From Mytilus californianus (lineage: Eukaryota; Mollusca; Bivalvia; Mytilida; Mytilidae): a stretch of 64,000 nucleotides of DNA. The notes beneath the pieces are model-generated. The model saw only the letters and a program-made list of their open reading frames with translations. It did no database searches and had not been told where the DNA came from. Below, one piece after another: positions 20,816-30,925 of the stretch. The stretch is taken from positions 92,881,285-92,945,284 of the forward strand of contig NW_026262734.1 in the NCBI RefSeq assembly GCF_021869535.1, written 5' to 3'. The translations under genes were made by a program, and so were the position numbers. Each line of letters opens with the position of its first letter. Position 1 is the first letter of the stretch.

Positions 20816-21679
20816 TATCAGAATGGATCTCGCTCTTATTTATTGAGCCGATTTGAGGGTGGGGCATATTTTTATCTTTAATAAAAAAAATCTGGTGGTT
20901 AAATTTTTATAAATTTTTGCAACAGACTGATATAGCACTACAAATGGTTAGTTTTTTTGAAAAGATTAAACGACACATTAAAAATGTCTTTTTCGAGTAT
21001 TAGACCCATTATATTCACTTTTGGGGGCTCAATCTGAGACCCCCTTTTTTCATTCCGGACACAAATGTAAATCCAGAATAAAAAAACTTACAAGTAAGGG
21101 GTATGGATGAACTAAACTTTGTCTCAGTTATTACTATAAACTATGCTATTGTCAATTTAGGATTATTTTTCTACAAATATTAACATATATACCCTATACC
21201 CATATTTCTGAAACTCCGAAGCTTGGCCTATATTAGCATGTAAAAGATGCTATGTTTGATTTGCAAAATCTTTTCAACATATGGTTCAAATCTTTTGAAA
21301 TTTTTATAAGATGTTAAGCTAGGCCTAGTTTATCAATGAGATAAAAAGAAGAAAAAACCAACGACAGGTTTTTTTTGGGGTATAGTGTTGGGTACCCCCT
21401 TAAGCACCCAAATAATTTAAGGACGTGTGTTAACGACTATGTAGAATATTGCCGAAAAACACTTGATGAAGTTTTTTTCCAAAAGACCTTGAATCAAAGG
21501 ACTCTGTTAAGAAAACGCGCAAGTTTTTTATATATTTCTGCTCTCTGCTCTTAGTTTAAGCTTACGGCACTCAAAGAGCTAAAGAGCGGTCATCCGTTCA
21601 AATCATTCCTCCGAAAATATGTCGGACTCCATCACATGTAGGGTGAACATTAGGGAGTATCTGTCTCACAGATGATGAC
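20816..21679. other. No gene seen
   Basis: AT-rich DNA with a short GGGGG-CTC...GAG-CCCCC hairpin before a T run near 21024-21050. No coding exon was identified. Confidence 0.4.
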
Positions 21680-22010
21680 GGATATGTTCTTATTTTCGCA
21701 AGAGGAACCCTTTTCTCTTGTCCTCTATTGTGACATCATCGAAAAGGACTAATAGTTGAATTCTAACTAACATGAACAACGAGCAACACAATAGGGGCCA
21801 CATGTACAGAAGAATCTGCTTACCCTTCCAGAACACCTCAGACCCTTGTGTTCGGTTGGGTTCGTGTTGCTCAGTCTTTAGTTTTTCATGTTGTGTTTTG
21901 AAGATTGTTTGTCCTTTGGGCATCTTTCGCTTTTCGTTAAGGCTTTGTCAGTTTGTCTCTGATATATTATGTACTAGTTTGGCATTCTCCGCCTCTCTAT
22001 TTCAAATGAC
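21680..22010 (+). repeat. Dispersed repeat family C, copy 1
   Basis: This shares ordered blocks with 24040-24300: acatgag/acatgaac, gccacatgta, tctgctt.cccttcc, the near-identical tgctcagtctttagtt, atgttgtgttttg, gtcctttgg/gtcttttgg and gttttgtcagttt. Both are in plus orientation. Short open frames on both strands here are chance readings. I recall this as a common mussel repeat tail; its parent element is not identified. Confidence 0.6.
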
Positions 22011-23119
22011 CAAATCCTAAATAAACCCGTTTCGCACGTGAATCAATTGGAGGCGAAATAAATTGAATCGTTCAGCATCATTCTGGTAATTACTGCGTTT
22101 GAACTTTACATCGTTTCTGTAAATGGGAGGTGCCGTCCATTGCCACTAACGTTGTCGAGACTTGTAAATGTATGCTCGCATACATTTAACACATTTGAAA
22201 AGTTTAAGTACTTTTAATTGAAAATCACTGTTAAATCACTGATCAACTAATTTAAACCATGCTCTTTCGCCTATTCATTATACTCTGATGCATATTTTCA
22301 AAATGATAATGTATAGTCCAGATCACTTGCGTGTTTTTCCCAACAAAAAGAATCGTCGATGAACACGTTCAAACAACACAATTCAAAGTCTTTACTGAAC
22401 ACCGTCATATATTTTTAATATGCAGCCACTAAATGATTTAGGACGCATATTTAATCTCATTTGAATATTGCTTTTTCAAATAATTTTTTACTTATTTAGA
22501 ATAATGTGCAAAGCTTATGTTTAACGGACTGAAAAAAGTATTGGATCGACTGCAATCCGATTAAGATATAAGTTTGCTTTGTGGCCATCACATTGTTTAC
22601 TACACTTCCACACAACGTTATCAGACGTTCATGTTTGTAATCAATAAAATGGTCTATAAAAGAATCTGGGTTTTATAAAAACTGTTGAAGTCAATTCACC
22701 ACCTTTTTTGATATTTCAAATAAATTCAATATGTTGAAATAAGATTACTAAGAAGAAAAGATAAAAGCGATTTGGTTTTTGCTTGATTATATTCATGCTC
22801 AGTTAACGTCAGTTGTTTCGAATTCTGATGAGATTAAACAGTATTGCTATTTTATTACTCTTTTGTAATGATTCAAAATTAGTGAACCTTTTCAAAGACT
22901 AAACGAAACATAACTTGATAAACATATACATAGACCTGCAAACATATGTGTAAAATATTTGCTGTGTATAATCTTGATTGTTTGCGAAAGTTACAAAGGG
23001 AATTCATCTATCTCAACTCATTACTAATAAGCTCAACAATTGACCGTTGTTTTAGAGTTTAAGTATCAATATATATATAAATAAAGGCAACAGTAGTATA
23101 CCGATGTTCAAAAGTCTTA
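22011..23119. other. No confident feature
   Basis: AT-rich DNA with no exon or repeat that I could pair within the window. Confidence 0.4.
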
Positions 23120-23450
23120 AATCGATTGAGAGAAAACAAATCCGGGTTACAAACTAAAACCGAGGAAAACACATCAACTATAAGAGGAAAACAACGGAAC
23201 AACAGAAACATTGAAGTACAAAAAACAACAAACGCCAATTCAACATACATAGAAACGAACTATTTGATAACAACTGCCATATTCCTGACTTGGTACAGGA
23301 CATTTTAAGAAAATAACGTTGGGTTTAACCTGGTTTTATGGCTAGCCAAACCTCCTGCTTAATGGCAATGTTAAAAATACAACTAAAATGACAACATTAC
23401 AAGACAGGAATACAGTACAAATAAATGCAAAAACACTCAGGACAGAGAAA
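23120..23450 (+). repeat. Dispersed repeat family D, copy 1
   Basis: It contains a core also found at 26050-26140: gataacaactg.catattcct, gacttggtacagg, cattt, and aacctggttttat.gcta. Flanks outside the core are A-rich and diverged. The open frames on both strands are spurious. Confidence 0.6.
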
Positions 23451-24039
23451 TACATAATATAATTGTACATTTCGACATGTTAACCACAGAATAATAACGA
23501 ACACCTATAATTTATTTACGATAGTACACAAAAATAGCATAACAGAATTACGAACTCTGCGTCACACGAATGTATTAACGCCACAAAAAGTGACATCACA
23601 GGTTAATTTCTAAAAATTGAATATAAATCGGGATTACGTTATGCATGCATCTAAATTTTTTTTTTTTTATTGAGTAATTACAAATTATCGAAAATTCTGT
23701 AATGCATTTGTTTTATATATAAAAGAATAATAAATGAATAACTTATAAATTTTACTCCCAGATAATTCCATTGAAGACATATTCGTAGTTCGAAACACTT
23801 CAAGAAACACTTTTTTATGGCATGGTAGCAACATAATTAATGAGTTGCTTATGTTATTATGTTACTGTGTATATAGTGGCCATTCAATGAATGTTTTAAA
23901 CTCTTCATTTGACTTATTGAAAGAATATTTCGCTTTACACTTTTTTTAGTTTACTATCTGTTTAACATATGACGGCGGACAAGTTCGAACTGTCGTAAAT
24001 ACAATCCCGTTCTCCTGTTCCCTGAATTGGACTATTGAA

Positions 24040-24300
24040 TTAAACTTATCCCATGATTTGTACTTACATGAGCATAACGACGGTGCCACATGTAGCGCAT
24101 GATCTGCTTTCCCTTCCTGAGAATCTTACGTCACCCCCGATGTATGGTTCGGATTGCTCAGTCTTTAGTTGTCTATGTTGTGTTTTGTATACCACTTCTT
24201 GTCTTTTGGCCCAGTTTCTGTTTTTGTCGTTGTCAGTTTATTTTCGACTTGTGGGTTTGCATTTCCGTTTGGTATCGTTCCCTTCTCTTTAAGTTATAAT
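24040..24300 (+). repeat. Dispersed repeat family C, copy 2
   Basis: The second copy of the family seen at 21680-22010, with the same orientation and block order. Three overlapping short frames in this stretch are artefacts of its T-rich sequence. Confidence 0.6.
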
Positions 24301-25119
24301 GTTTACCCTGACCTAAAAAACGAAATAGTATTAGCATATTTTAGAACAAGTATTTTCTCAACTATAAAATGAAGTCTCGATATATTTTTACAAAAATAAA
24401 ATGACTGATGTTAAACAATGATGATGATAACATTGTGGGATGCTATTTGAATTCAAGTTTGTATACATTGGTTTAATGTTATGTTTCCCGTTATAATAGC
24501 AGATCTTTCTTTTCAATTTTGTAGACCAAAAAATGTAAATAATTTCAAAATACTAGCAAATATAGTTTTTAAACAGGGACGGGGTAAATCAACTTAAAAC
24601 TTGAAAAGTCAATGTTTAGTTTCATTTTTCATCAGACATGTGCAGATAAAACAAAAATAAGAAAAATTTAATTGTGAATGTTTGAAATAGCGGTTGCTTG
24701 GATGTGTTTGCTATCAAGCTACATTTAGTACCTACCTTTTAAAATATGTCATCATTGTCATTCTTTCCCCCTGTCATATTGACAGGTAAACTAGTGCAGA
24801 TTGCTATTCTCTCTCTCTCCAATCAAATTCTTCTAAATCAAATTAATTTTCTACTTTCTTAATCATCTTTCCTTATAAATACTTATCTTTCTTTATATAA
24901 ACTAGTTGTTATTTAAATACCTGTATTCAAACATTTGTAGAAAATGTTATTCAAACAATCTTGAAAAACTTCTTTTCTCTATCAATTTTATTCGTAAATG
25001 ATAAATTAGGCGGGATTCTAGAAGACATTCTTGATCAAAGCTGAATTTACCATTATTACATGGCAATCTTAGATGTTACATGGGGCATCATTATGTTCTG
25101 CACCTTGTCATAAAACGCG
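24301..25119. other. No confident feature
   Basis: AT-rich DNA with a short CT run near 24810. It lies directly upstream of the possible promoter at 25126. Confidence 0.35.
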
Positions 25120-25125
25120 TCCACA

Positions 25126-25214
25126 TATAAAGATAGCATTCAATTGTCGGCGTTGCTAATTCTAACAATGATTTAACGAAATACAGAACGAATTTTCGAT
25201 ACACCGATCCAAAG
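25126..25214 (+). promoter_or_regulatory. Possible TATA promoter and 5' UTR exon
   Basis: A TATAAA at 25126-25131 is followed, within a distance fitting transcription start near 25155, by a short less AT-rich stretch ending at a full-consensus donor AAAG|gtaagt (25214/25215). The stretch contains no ATG with a long frame, so it would be an untranslated first exon spliced to the exon at 25339. Confidence 0.3.
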
Positions 25215-25373
25215 GTAAGTCTGTAATTTATTTAAATCTCTTCAAGAATGAAAGAATGTTGACTTTATTCATTCATTTCCTGAACAAGTCTTATTTTATT
25301 TTATGGTAGTTTAACAACAGTGTACACACATTTTGTAGTGAGACCTGAACTTCCAATCCAATTTGAGCATGGG

Positions 25374-25427
25374 ATGAATATCTTCAGCTTGATTGCAATG
25401 TCATCTCCTGTTATATGTTCTTTACTT
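25374..25427 (+). CDS. Candidate signal-peptide exon
   Basis: The exon would start at 25339 after acceptor cacattttgtag. The ATG at 25374 begins MNIFSLIAMSSPVICSLL, a short hydrophobic N-terminus like a secretion signal, and the exon ends in phase 0 at donor gtgagt (25428). A two-codon upstream ORF (25369-25377) overlaps the start. I could not find the next exon: repeats begin near 25.55 kb. It may continue far downstream, be a lost gene fragment, or be chance. Confidence 0.3.
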
Positions 25428-25959
25428 GTGAGTATCATCTTTATTCACATTTTATAGAACTGTACATTAATTAATGAAGGACCAAATTTAGTAATGATAC
25501 TTTATACAAATGTGGTGATGTTACATTCGAGAAACAGTAGACGGCATTTTGGTTACGACAATTCGAACTTTTCCGTTGTCATCTTTGAAACAGATATTCA
25601 ATAACGGTCAACTACCTCGTGGTGGCGTCGGTTAAATTTTCGAAGGGGGACTTCAGTTTTGCCACTTGGAACCAAAGAAAATCGTGATAGGAAACGCAAG
25701 ATCTGGAATATCGTATCAAGTGGTGAAATGTATAATTATATGCAGCTTTGCTAGAATGTTGCTACATAGAAATCGAAAATTAATAATTAAGAGGCTGAAA
25801 TCATATCTGTTATAGTAAAGTTTGGCTCTCAACCGACCCTCATTGTAAATTTCAAGTACAATTGTCAGTCAAGATATGAAGCAAACATAATTATATTTGT
25901 ACTATCCGCAATTTCGAAGTCATAAATGCGATTAACATAGTAGGAGAAAAAAGTAAAAT

Positions 25960-26270
25960 CACAAAAATACTGAACTCCGAGGAAAATTCAAAAAGGAAAG
26001 TCCCTAATCAAATGGCAAAATCAAAAGCTCAAACACATCAAACGAATGGATAACAACTGTCATATTCCTGACTTGGTACAGGCATTTTCTTATGTAGAAC
26101 ATGGTGGATTGAACCTGGTTTTATAGCTAACTAAACCTCTCACTTGTATGACAGTCGCATCAAATTCCATTATATTGACAACGATGCGTGAACAAAACAA
26201 ACAGACACAATAGGTAAAAATGTCAAAAATAGGGGGTACAGCAGTCAACATTGTGTTATCATCTTAATCA
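25960..26270 (+). repeat. Dispersed repeat family D, copy 2
   Basis: It carries the core shared with 23250-23350 (catattcctgacttggtaca, then cattttc, then aacctggttttatagcta) and continues with aaacctctcacttgt and acaacgatgcgtgaacaaaa, which I remember as part of an abundant mussel repeat. No coding capacity. Confidence 0.6.
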
Positions 26271-26398
26271 CTATAAAACAAACAAATGTAACGAAGAAGC
26301 ACACAAAGGCATACATCAAATTTAACAACCTCATTTTGCTTCTTTATTATACGCTTTTATTTATCTATGTAAAACCCACCCATAAAGGATGGAAGGTT

Positions 26399-26806
26399 TT
26401 AAGTACTGGCGTAAAATCGCGCGTTTGAAATTCGCACAGGTAGACATAAAATAATTTTGTCGTTCAAAGTATGACGGGAGAGGATATTATCCAAATAACG
26501 GAACGTGAAGTAATAGGATAATGCTAGCTTTTTATTCTTCTTCCTATGAAGCTCATGTATGGAGTCGCCTCTTATGAAAAAGGGAAAGTAACAAAAAGAT
26601 GAGCACAGTTGGTCCCAAATTCCGATCGTTTGTTGAAAAACACTCCCTCTACACGTATCAAATATGTAATCAATTGAGAAATCAAATATTATGAAAACGA
26701 CAGTTTCAGAGAGTTGTTTATGGTTTGAAATAAAGTATTGTTCCTTCCTAAAACAAGATATGTGTATCTTCTTCGACCATTCTTTATATCGTACATATTG
26801 AATCAA
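26399..26806 (-). pseudogene. Reverse transcriptase fragment (family B)
   Basis: The minus-strand frame of 135 codons includes SVFQQTIGI (before RT motif B) and TFRYLDNILS, matching motif C with its second catalytic aspartate changed to asparagine. Between them the frame no longer follows the conserved residues expected after motif B, indicating a compensated frameshift. The same family supplies the C-terminal fragment at 12.0-12.4 kb. It is dead, 5'- and 3'-truncated, with superfamily from memory (Penelope-like or related). Confidence 0.6.
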
Positions 26807-26956
26807 ATCTGGACATTTTTTTTGGCAATCTGTATTTACGTTTGGGAAGTTTAGAAATTTTCAATTGATAACATTAAAATGGGTTATTAGTGGCACATAG
26901 ATGATGCACAGTATTACTCATTCATGGAAAATAAAAAAGAAAGCGTCTGATACGGT

Positions 26957-27232
26957 GCTTTTTGTCCGACATTTGCTTTTTGTCCGGTTTTGCTTTTTGT
27001 CCGATAATTTTGCTTTTTGTCCGACACTTTTGTTTTTTGTCTATTACTTACGGTCCGTTTTGTTTTTTGTCCGATAATTTTGCTTTTGGTCCGACACTTT
27101 TGCTTTTTGTCCGTTGCTTTCGTTCCGTTTTGCTTTTTGTCCGATTATTTTGCTTTTGGTCCGACACTTTTGCTTTTTGTCCGTTGCTTTCGGTCCGTTT
27201 TTTTTTTTCGATGATTTCGCTTTATGTCCGAT
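26957..27232 (+). repeat. TTTTGTCCG minisatellite, forward copy
   Basis: Units of 14-20 bases containing GCTTTTTGTCCG are arranged in a ~70 bp higher-order unit (four sub-units: ...ataa, ...acac, ...ttgctttcggtccg, ...), about three times between 26990 and 27200. Flanks gatacggtgctttt on the left and gctttatgtccgatttaaaa on the right also occur around the inverted copy at 38.4-38.7 kb. The Phe/Leu-rich frames here are translations of the repeat, not genes. Confidence 0.8.
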
Positions 27233-27464
27233 TTAAAAATGTGTATATCTGATATAGTGATAGAACCATCGATCTTCTGCAGCAAAAATGGCAACCCTAG
27301 TAAATAACAGCTACAGTCGAGCACATCAGCATGAACTTACAACCTCAGTATTGACTCTCTAGGGATTGCTATAGATGAACTAATTGGATCATTCGGCCAC
27401 CCAGGCCCTAATGTTTAAACAAAATTGTGAAGCGTTACACCAATGTTCAAGGTGAGGGGAAGGG

Positions 27465-27712
27465 TTTGATGCCAGAAAACATGTTTAACCCCGACGCATA
27501 CTAGTATCATATATGCCTGTCAAAAGTTAGGATCCTGCAATTAAACAATTGTATTTTGTCTGTCTATCAAATTCGTTTTGAATTGTGTTACACTTGTCAT
27601 TTTTGGCCTTTTATACGAACAACAACCTAGCCATGGTTGCATACGTCAAAGTCATTTGGTGTCTTTTGGAAAGTTGCCTCATTGGCAATCATACATCATC
27701 TTCTTATTTTTA
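27465..27712 (+). repeat. Dispersed repeat family E (mussel CATTGGCAATCATAC tail)
   Basis: It contains acatgtttaaccccgacgca, then tgtgttacacttgtcat, ggccttttatac and the tail tcattggcaatcatac.acatcttctt. The tail recurs at 35.88 kb (ttgtcacattggcaatca) and, reversed, at 42.99-43.02 kb. It is an old copy with internal deletions; its parent element is unknown. Confidence 0.5.
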
Positions 27713-28418
27713 TGGTTCTTTCCTTCATTTTTGTCTCGCCTGCGATGAAAGTCGCAGTATGCGAGACATAGGTATTACTATCCGGCGGCGGCGGCGTAAA
27801 TTATTTGTATAAAGCTTTATATTTCAGAAGGTAGAAAACTTGGATGCTCCATATCTTGTATGCATATACCTTATGTTACGAAGTTTCCATCTGTCATATG
27901 TCCAATGTCCTTGACCTCATTTTCATGGATCATCGACTACTTGAAAAAAAACTTTGAGTTTTTTGTTATGTTAATTTCTTACTTATTATGAGTAATAGGA
28001 TAACCATATTTGGTATATTGGTTCCTTTCAACGTCTACATGTCCGCCAAACAGGGATCACCTGACCTCGACCTCATTTCATGAATCAGTGATCAAGGTTA
28101 AAGTTATGTGATTAGGTTCGTTTCTCAAATACTATAAGCAGTAGGTCAACTATATGCGGTGTACGGAATGACTGTAATGGTTACATGAGTCTGGCAGGTT
28201 TGATCTGACATTGATCCATTTTCATGATTCATTGGTCAATGTTAAGTTTTTGTGTTTTGGTCCGTTTCCGTATGAATTATTCGAAATATTAAGGATTTTC
28301 TTATCCCAGGCATAGATTACCTTAGTCGTATTTGGCACAACTTTTTGGAATTTTGGGTCCTCAATGCTCTTCAACTTTATACTTGTTTGGCTTTCTAACT
28401 ATTTTTATCTGAGCGTCA

Positions 28419-28457
28419 CTGATGAATCTTATGTAGACGAAACGCGCGTCTGGCGTA
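28419..28457 (+). ncRNA. Hammerhead ribozyme-like core, copy 1
   Basis: CTGATGA (28419-28425), stem II ATCT/AGAC around loop TATGT (3 pairs, one A-C mismatch), GAAA (28439-28442), then stem III A-C-G-C with G-C-G-U around loop GCGTCTG, ending in the GUA triplet at 28455-28457 where cleavage would fall. All invariant core bases are present. Stem I is not evident beyond a U-A pair, so activity is doubtful. Confidence 0.45.
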
Positions 28458-28776
28458 TCAAATTATAAGCCTGGTACCTTTGATAACTATTTACACCACT
28501 GGGTCGATGCCACGGCTGGTGGACGTTTCGTCCCAGAGGGTATCATCAGCCCAGTAGTCGGCACTTCGGTGTTGACATGAATATCAATTATATGGTTATT
28601 TTTTATAAATTTACTGTTTGCAAAAGTATGAATTCTTCGAAATACTAAGGATTTTTTTTTATCCCAGGCATAGATTACCTTAGCCGTATTTGGCACAACT
28701 TTTTGGAATTTTGGGTCCTCAATGCTCTTCAACTTTATACTTGTTTGGCTTTCTAACTATTTTGATCTGAGCGACA

Positions 28777-28815
28777 CTGATGAGTCTTATGCAGACGAAA
28801 CGCGCGTCTGGCGTA
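28777..28815 (+). ncRNA. Hammerhead ribozyme-like core, copy 2
   Basis: CTGATGA (28777-28783), perfect four-pair stem II GTCT/AGAC around TATGC with the preferred G-C closing pair, GAAA (28797-28800), and stem III identical to copy 1, ending GUA at 28813-28815. Stem II is better paired than in the first copy. Stem I pairing is again weak, so this may be a ribozyme relic or require non-standard flanking pairing. Confidence 0.5.
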
Positions 28816-29359
28816 TCAAATTATAAGCCTGGTACCTTTGATAACTATATTCATGTACTATAAGCTATAGGTCAACTACATTTGGTGTATGGAATGACTG
28901 TAATGAGTACATAACTATCTGGCAGGTTTCATCTAACCTTGACCTCCTTTTCATGGTTCATTTGTCAATGTTAAGTTCTTGTGTTTTTGTCAGTTTTTCA
29001 AGAACTATAAGCAATAGGTCAATTATATTTGGTGTATTGAATGACTGCAATGGGTACTTGCCAGTCCGGCAGGTTTCGTCTGACCTTGACCTCATTTTCA
29101 TGGTTCATTGGTCAATGTAAAGTTGTTATGGTTTGCTCTGTTTTTCAAGTACTATAAGCAATAGGTCAATTATATTTGGTGTATGGAATGATTGTAAGGT
29201 GTATATGTCTGTCTGGCAGATATCATTTGACCTTGACCTCATTTTCGTGGTTCAATGGTCGATGTTAAGGTTTTTTTTATGGTCTGTTTTTCGATTATCA
29301 TAAACAATAGGTCAACTGTATTTTGTGTATAAAACAATTTCAAAAAGATCCATTCACTT

Positions 29360-30827
29360 ATACTCAAGTTATCTGGGGTAATAAATTTATCAAATTTCAA
29401 AACAAGCCGCTTATTATGCATAATTGGATACACAGTGATTTCATTTATCTTAATGATATTATTGACGACAATGGAAAAATTGCCCACGAAAAAATATTTA
29501 AAAAACTGCAAAACACTAAAAATTGGATTTCAGAAATTTCGATAGTCAAAAAAGCAATACCAACCTCATGGCTAAAAGTTTTAGCCAAGAAAGAATCCAT
29601 CAAATCAAATGTAAATTTTAACAGATTATTTATCAATATAAACAAAGAAAACATTGAATTTGAAAATTTAAGCAACAAAAAGGTATATCAATACCTCGTT
29701 CGACAAAAAATTTCTCCAAACATCGGCATAAATAAATGGAAAAAAGAACTAGAAATCAATTACAATTTTACCAAATATACGTTTAAATTTATACACCAAA
29801 ATTTAAAACTGAATAAACTAAAAATGTTTAGATGGAAATTGATAAGCTGCATTCTCCCAAATGGAGAAAATCTCTACAAATGGAAAATCGAATCTAGCCC
29901 CTATTGTCAACTTTGTCAACTTAAAGACACGTATCATCACTTTTTTATTGAATGTAAATTTCTAAAAGAATTTTGGGAAATTATAAATAAAATTTTATCT
30001 CAAATGAACTTTAATAAAAAAATCAACTTAAAAGATATAGTAATAGGCTACAAAATAACAGATAGCGAGTATATCGGATTCAATATAATTCTGACAATTA
30101 TAGGATTTGCAATCTACAAATCGTACTATGTATCAAACCAAAGAAATAAATCTACTAATGTATTCATTCTCTTTAAATCTGAATTTGACGAATACTTTAG
30201 ATCATACAATCTAGACAAAGAATACAATGCAGTCCGGGTGTTTCAAAATTTAATCTAAAGAACAGAAATTTGTTTTCTTCAAAAAAAAAACAAAACATTT
30301 TTATGATATTCTTAAGCAGACAGATATCTTAACTATATAAATAAATAAATTACTCACCTAATAAGTTTGAAATCCAAGGATAAAGATATAAAATCGGCAA
30401 ATTCCACCATAAACATCCATTAAAAAGCATGCTCTCACCTTTAAACAAGGTAAAACATCCGATCAAGAAAATCGATATTCCACACATTTAAACCATGCAA
30501 TTGATAAACGAGATGACAGTAGATAATTTATTTCGGATTAGTGTATCATATTATTATTGAACATTGTATTTAATTGTAAAAAAAACAGTAGATAATTAAT
30601 TTCGGATTAGTATGTCATATTATTATTGAACATTGTATTTAATTGTACTATTACTAATATAAAATATAAGAAAATACTACTTATCTATATGAAACCCTGT
30701 TCTTATAGATATTAACAATATCGGGGTACCTTACTGTTAAAGCTGTAGCGGTAAGGTCATTGTTAACAGCTTTAGTGCAATAAAACTTTATTCAAGTGTT
30801 AAAAAAAAAAAAAAATACTCAAGTTAT
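29360..30827 (+). mobile_element. 5'-truncated L1/Tx1-like LINE with poly(A) and 13 bp target duplication
   Basis: Direct repeats ATACTCAAGTTAT at 29360-29372 and 30815-30827 bound the insertion. It contains the end of ORF2, a ~550-base 3' UTR, AATAAA at 30779-30784 and a 14-15 base A tail (30801-30815). These are the standard signs of target-primed reverse transcription. The 3' UTR has a 69-base tandem duplication (30516-30584 and 30585 onward) and a stem TAAAGCTGT/ACAGCTTTA (30738-30746, 30766-30774). It inserted into the end of the 147 bp repeat element, whose sequence continues with tgtctggaaac at 30828. Confidence 0.9.
29374..30258 (+). CDS. LINE ORF2 C-terminal fragment with RVT zinc-knuckle
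   Basis: About 295 uninterrupted codons ending in TAA. The start of the real element sequence is WGNKFIKFQNKPL, typical of the region after the RT thumb in L1/Tx1 elements (then the pattern W.HSDFIYLNDIIDDNGKI and AIPTSWLK). Near the middle-to-end is YCQLCQLKDTYHHFFIEC, the CX2C...HX4C knuckle known as zf-RVT. Endonuclease and RT catalytic regions are missing. The apparent ATG at 29323 belongs to flanking repeat DNA. Lack of stops or frameshifts implies a young insertion. Confidence 0.85.
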   Translation, partial: WGNKFIKFQNKPLIMHNWIHSDFIYLNDIIDDNGKIAHEKIFKKLQNTKNWISEISIVKKAIPTSWLKVLAKKESIKSNVNFNRLFININKENIEFENLSNKKVYQYLVRQKISPNIGINKWKKELEINYNFTKYTFKFIHQNLKLNKLKMFRWKLISCILPNGENLYKWKIESSPYCQLCQLKDTYHHFFIECKFLKEFWEIINKILSQMNFNKKINLKDIVIGYKITDSEYIGFNIILTIIGFAIYKSYYVSNQRNKSTNVFILFKSEFDEYFRSYNLDKEYNAVRVFQNLI

Positions 30828-30925
30828 TGTCTGGAAACAAAAATGTCTTCGGACGACAACGATGCAGACATCGCCATAACATAATATGAACGCAAAAATT
30901 GCGGTCGTATAAAAAGTATGTTAGA
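30828..30925 (+). repeat. Continuation of the repeat interrupted by the LINE
   Basis: The text tgtctggaaac, tcttcggacgacaacgatgc and cgcaaaaattgcggtcgtat continues directly from the pre-insertion site at 29359. I remember the same run (caagttattgtc... cggacgac...) as an abundant molluscan repeat, supporting the boundary. Confidence 0.5.

Larger units (their letters stand above)
28271..28848 (+). mobile_element. Retrozyme-like element: two hammerhead-bearing direct repeats
   Basis: Direct repeats 28271-28490 and 28627-28848 flank a 136-base spacer, so the monomer length is about 356 bases and 1.6 monomers are present. Each repeat contains a hammerhead-like core. The element interrupts a 147 bp repeat unit: host text ends near gtccgttt and resumes at tcatgtactataagc. 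Tandem monomers of a few hundred bases with hammerheads are the known layout of metazoan retrozymes, which give small circular RNAs. No protein needs to be encoded; an 81-codon minus-strand frame across the spacer is probably incidental. Confidence 0.55.
27730..29359 (+). repeat. Long repeat with ~147 bp internal units, forward copy
   Basis: It starts with ttgtctcgcctgcgat and agtcgcagtatgcgagacat, then about six diverged units containing ccttgacctcattttcatgg, ttcattggtcaatgttaag, actataagcaataggtcaa and tttggtgtatggaatgactg. Anchors at 28934, 29081 and 29228 give a 147-base period. It is interrupted after the third unit by hammerhead repeats (28271-28848) and at its end by a LINE (29373-30814). 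The sequence resumes at 30828. An inverted, more decayed copy lies at 36.0-38.05 kb. Confidence 0.7.

Noticed and set aside
21024..21050. GC hairpin followed by T run, like a rho-independent terminator
   Set aside because: The context is eukaryotic with no gene ending there; chance hairpin.
21690..22020. Overlapping ORFs on both strands around 21.7-22.0 kb
   Set aside because: Both fall in a dispersed repeat that recurs at 24.04-24.30 kb, where frames are not conserved.
25598..25642. Exon after acceptor gaaacag downstream of the signal-peptide exon
   Set aside because: The text (ataacggtcaactacctcgt and following) matches a repeat I remember as common in mussels, and the frame stops after 13 codons.
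26962..27252. Phe/Leu/Cys-rich 96-codon frame and overlapping 65-codon frame
   Set aside because: They are translations of the TTTTGTCCG minisatellite in two frames; the inverted copy gives a similar artefact.
28487..28732. 81-codon minus-strand frame across the hammerhead repeats
   Set aside because: It spans the spacer and the start of the second repeat and is antisense to the structured RNA; no domain seen. Kept only as a remark.
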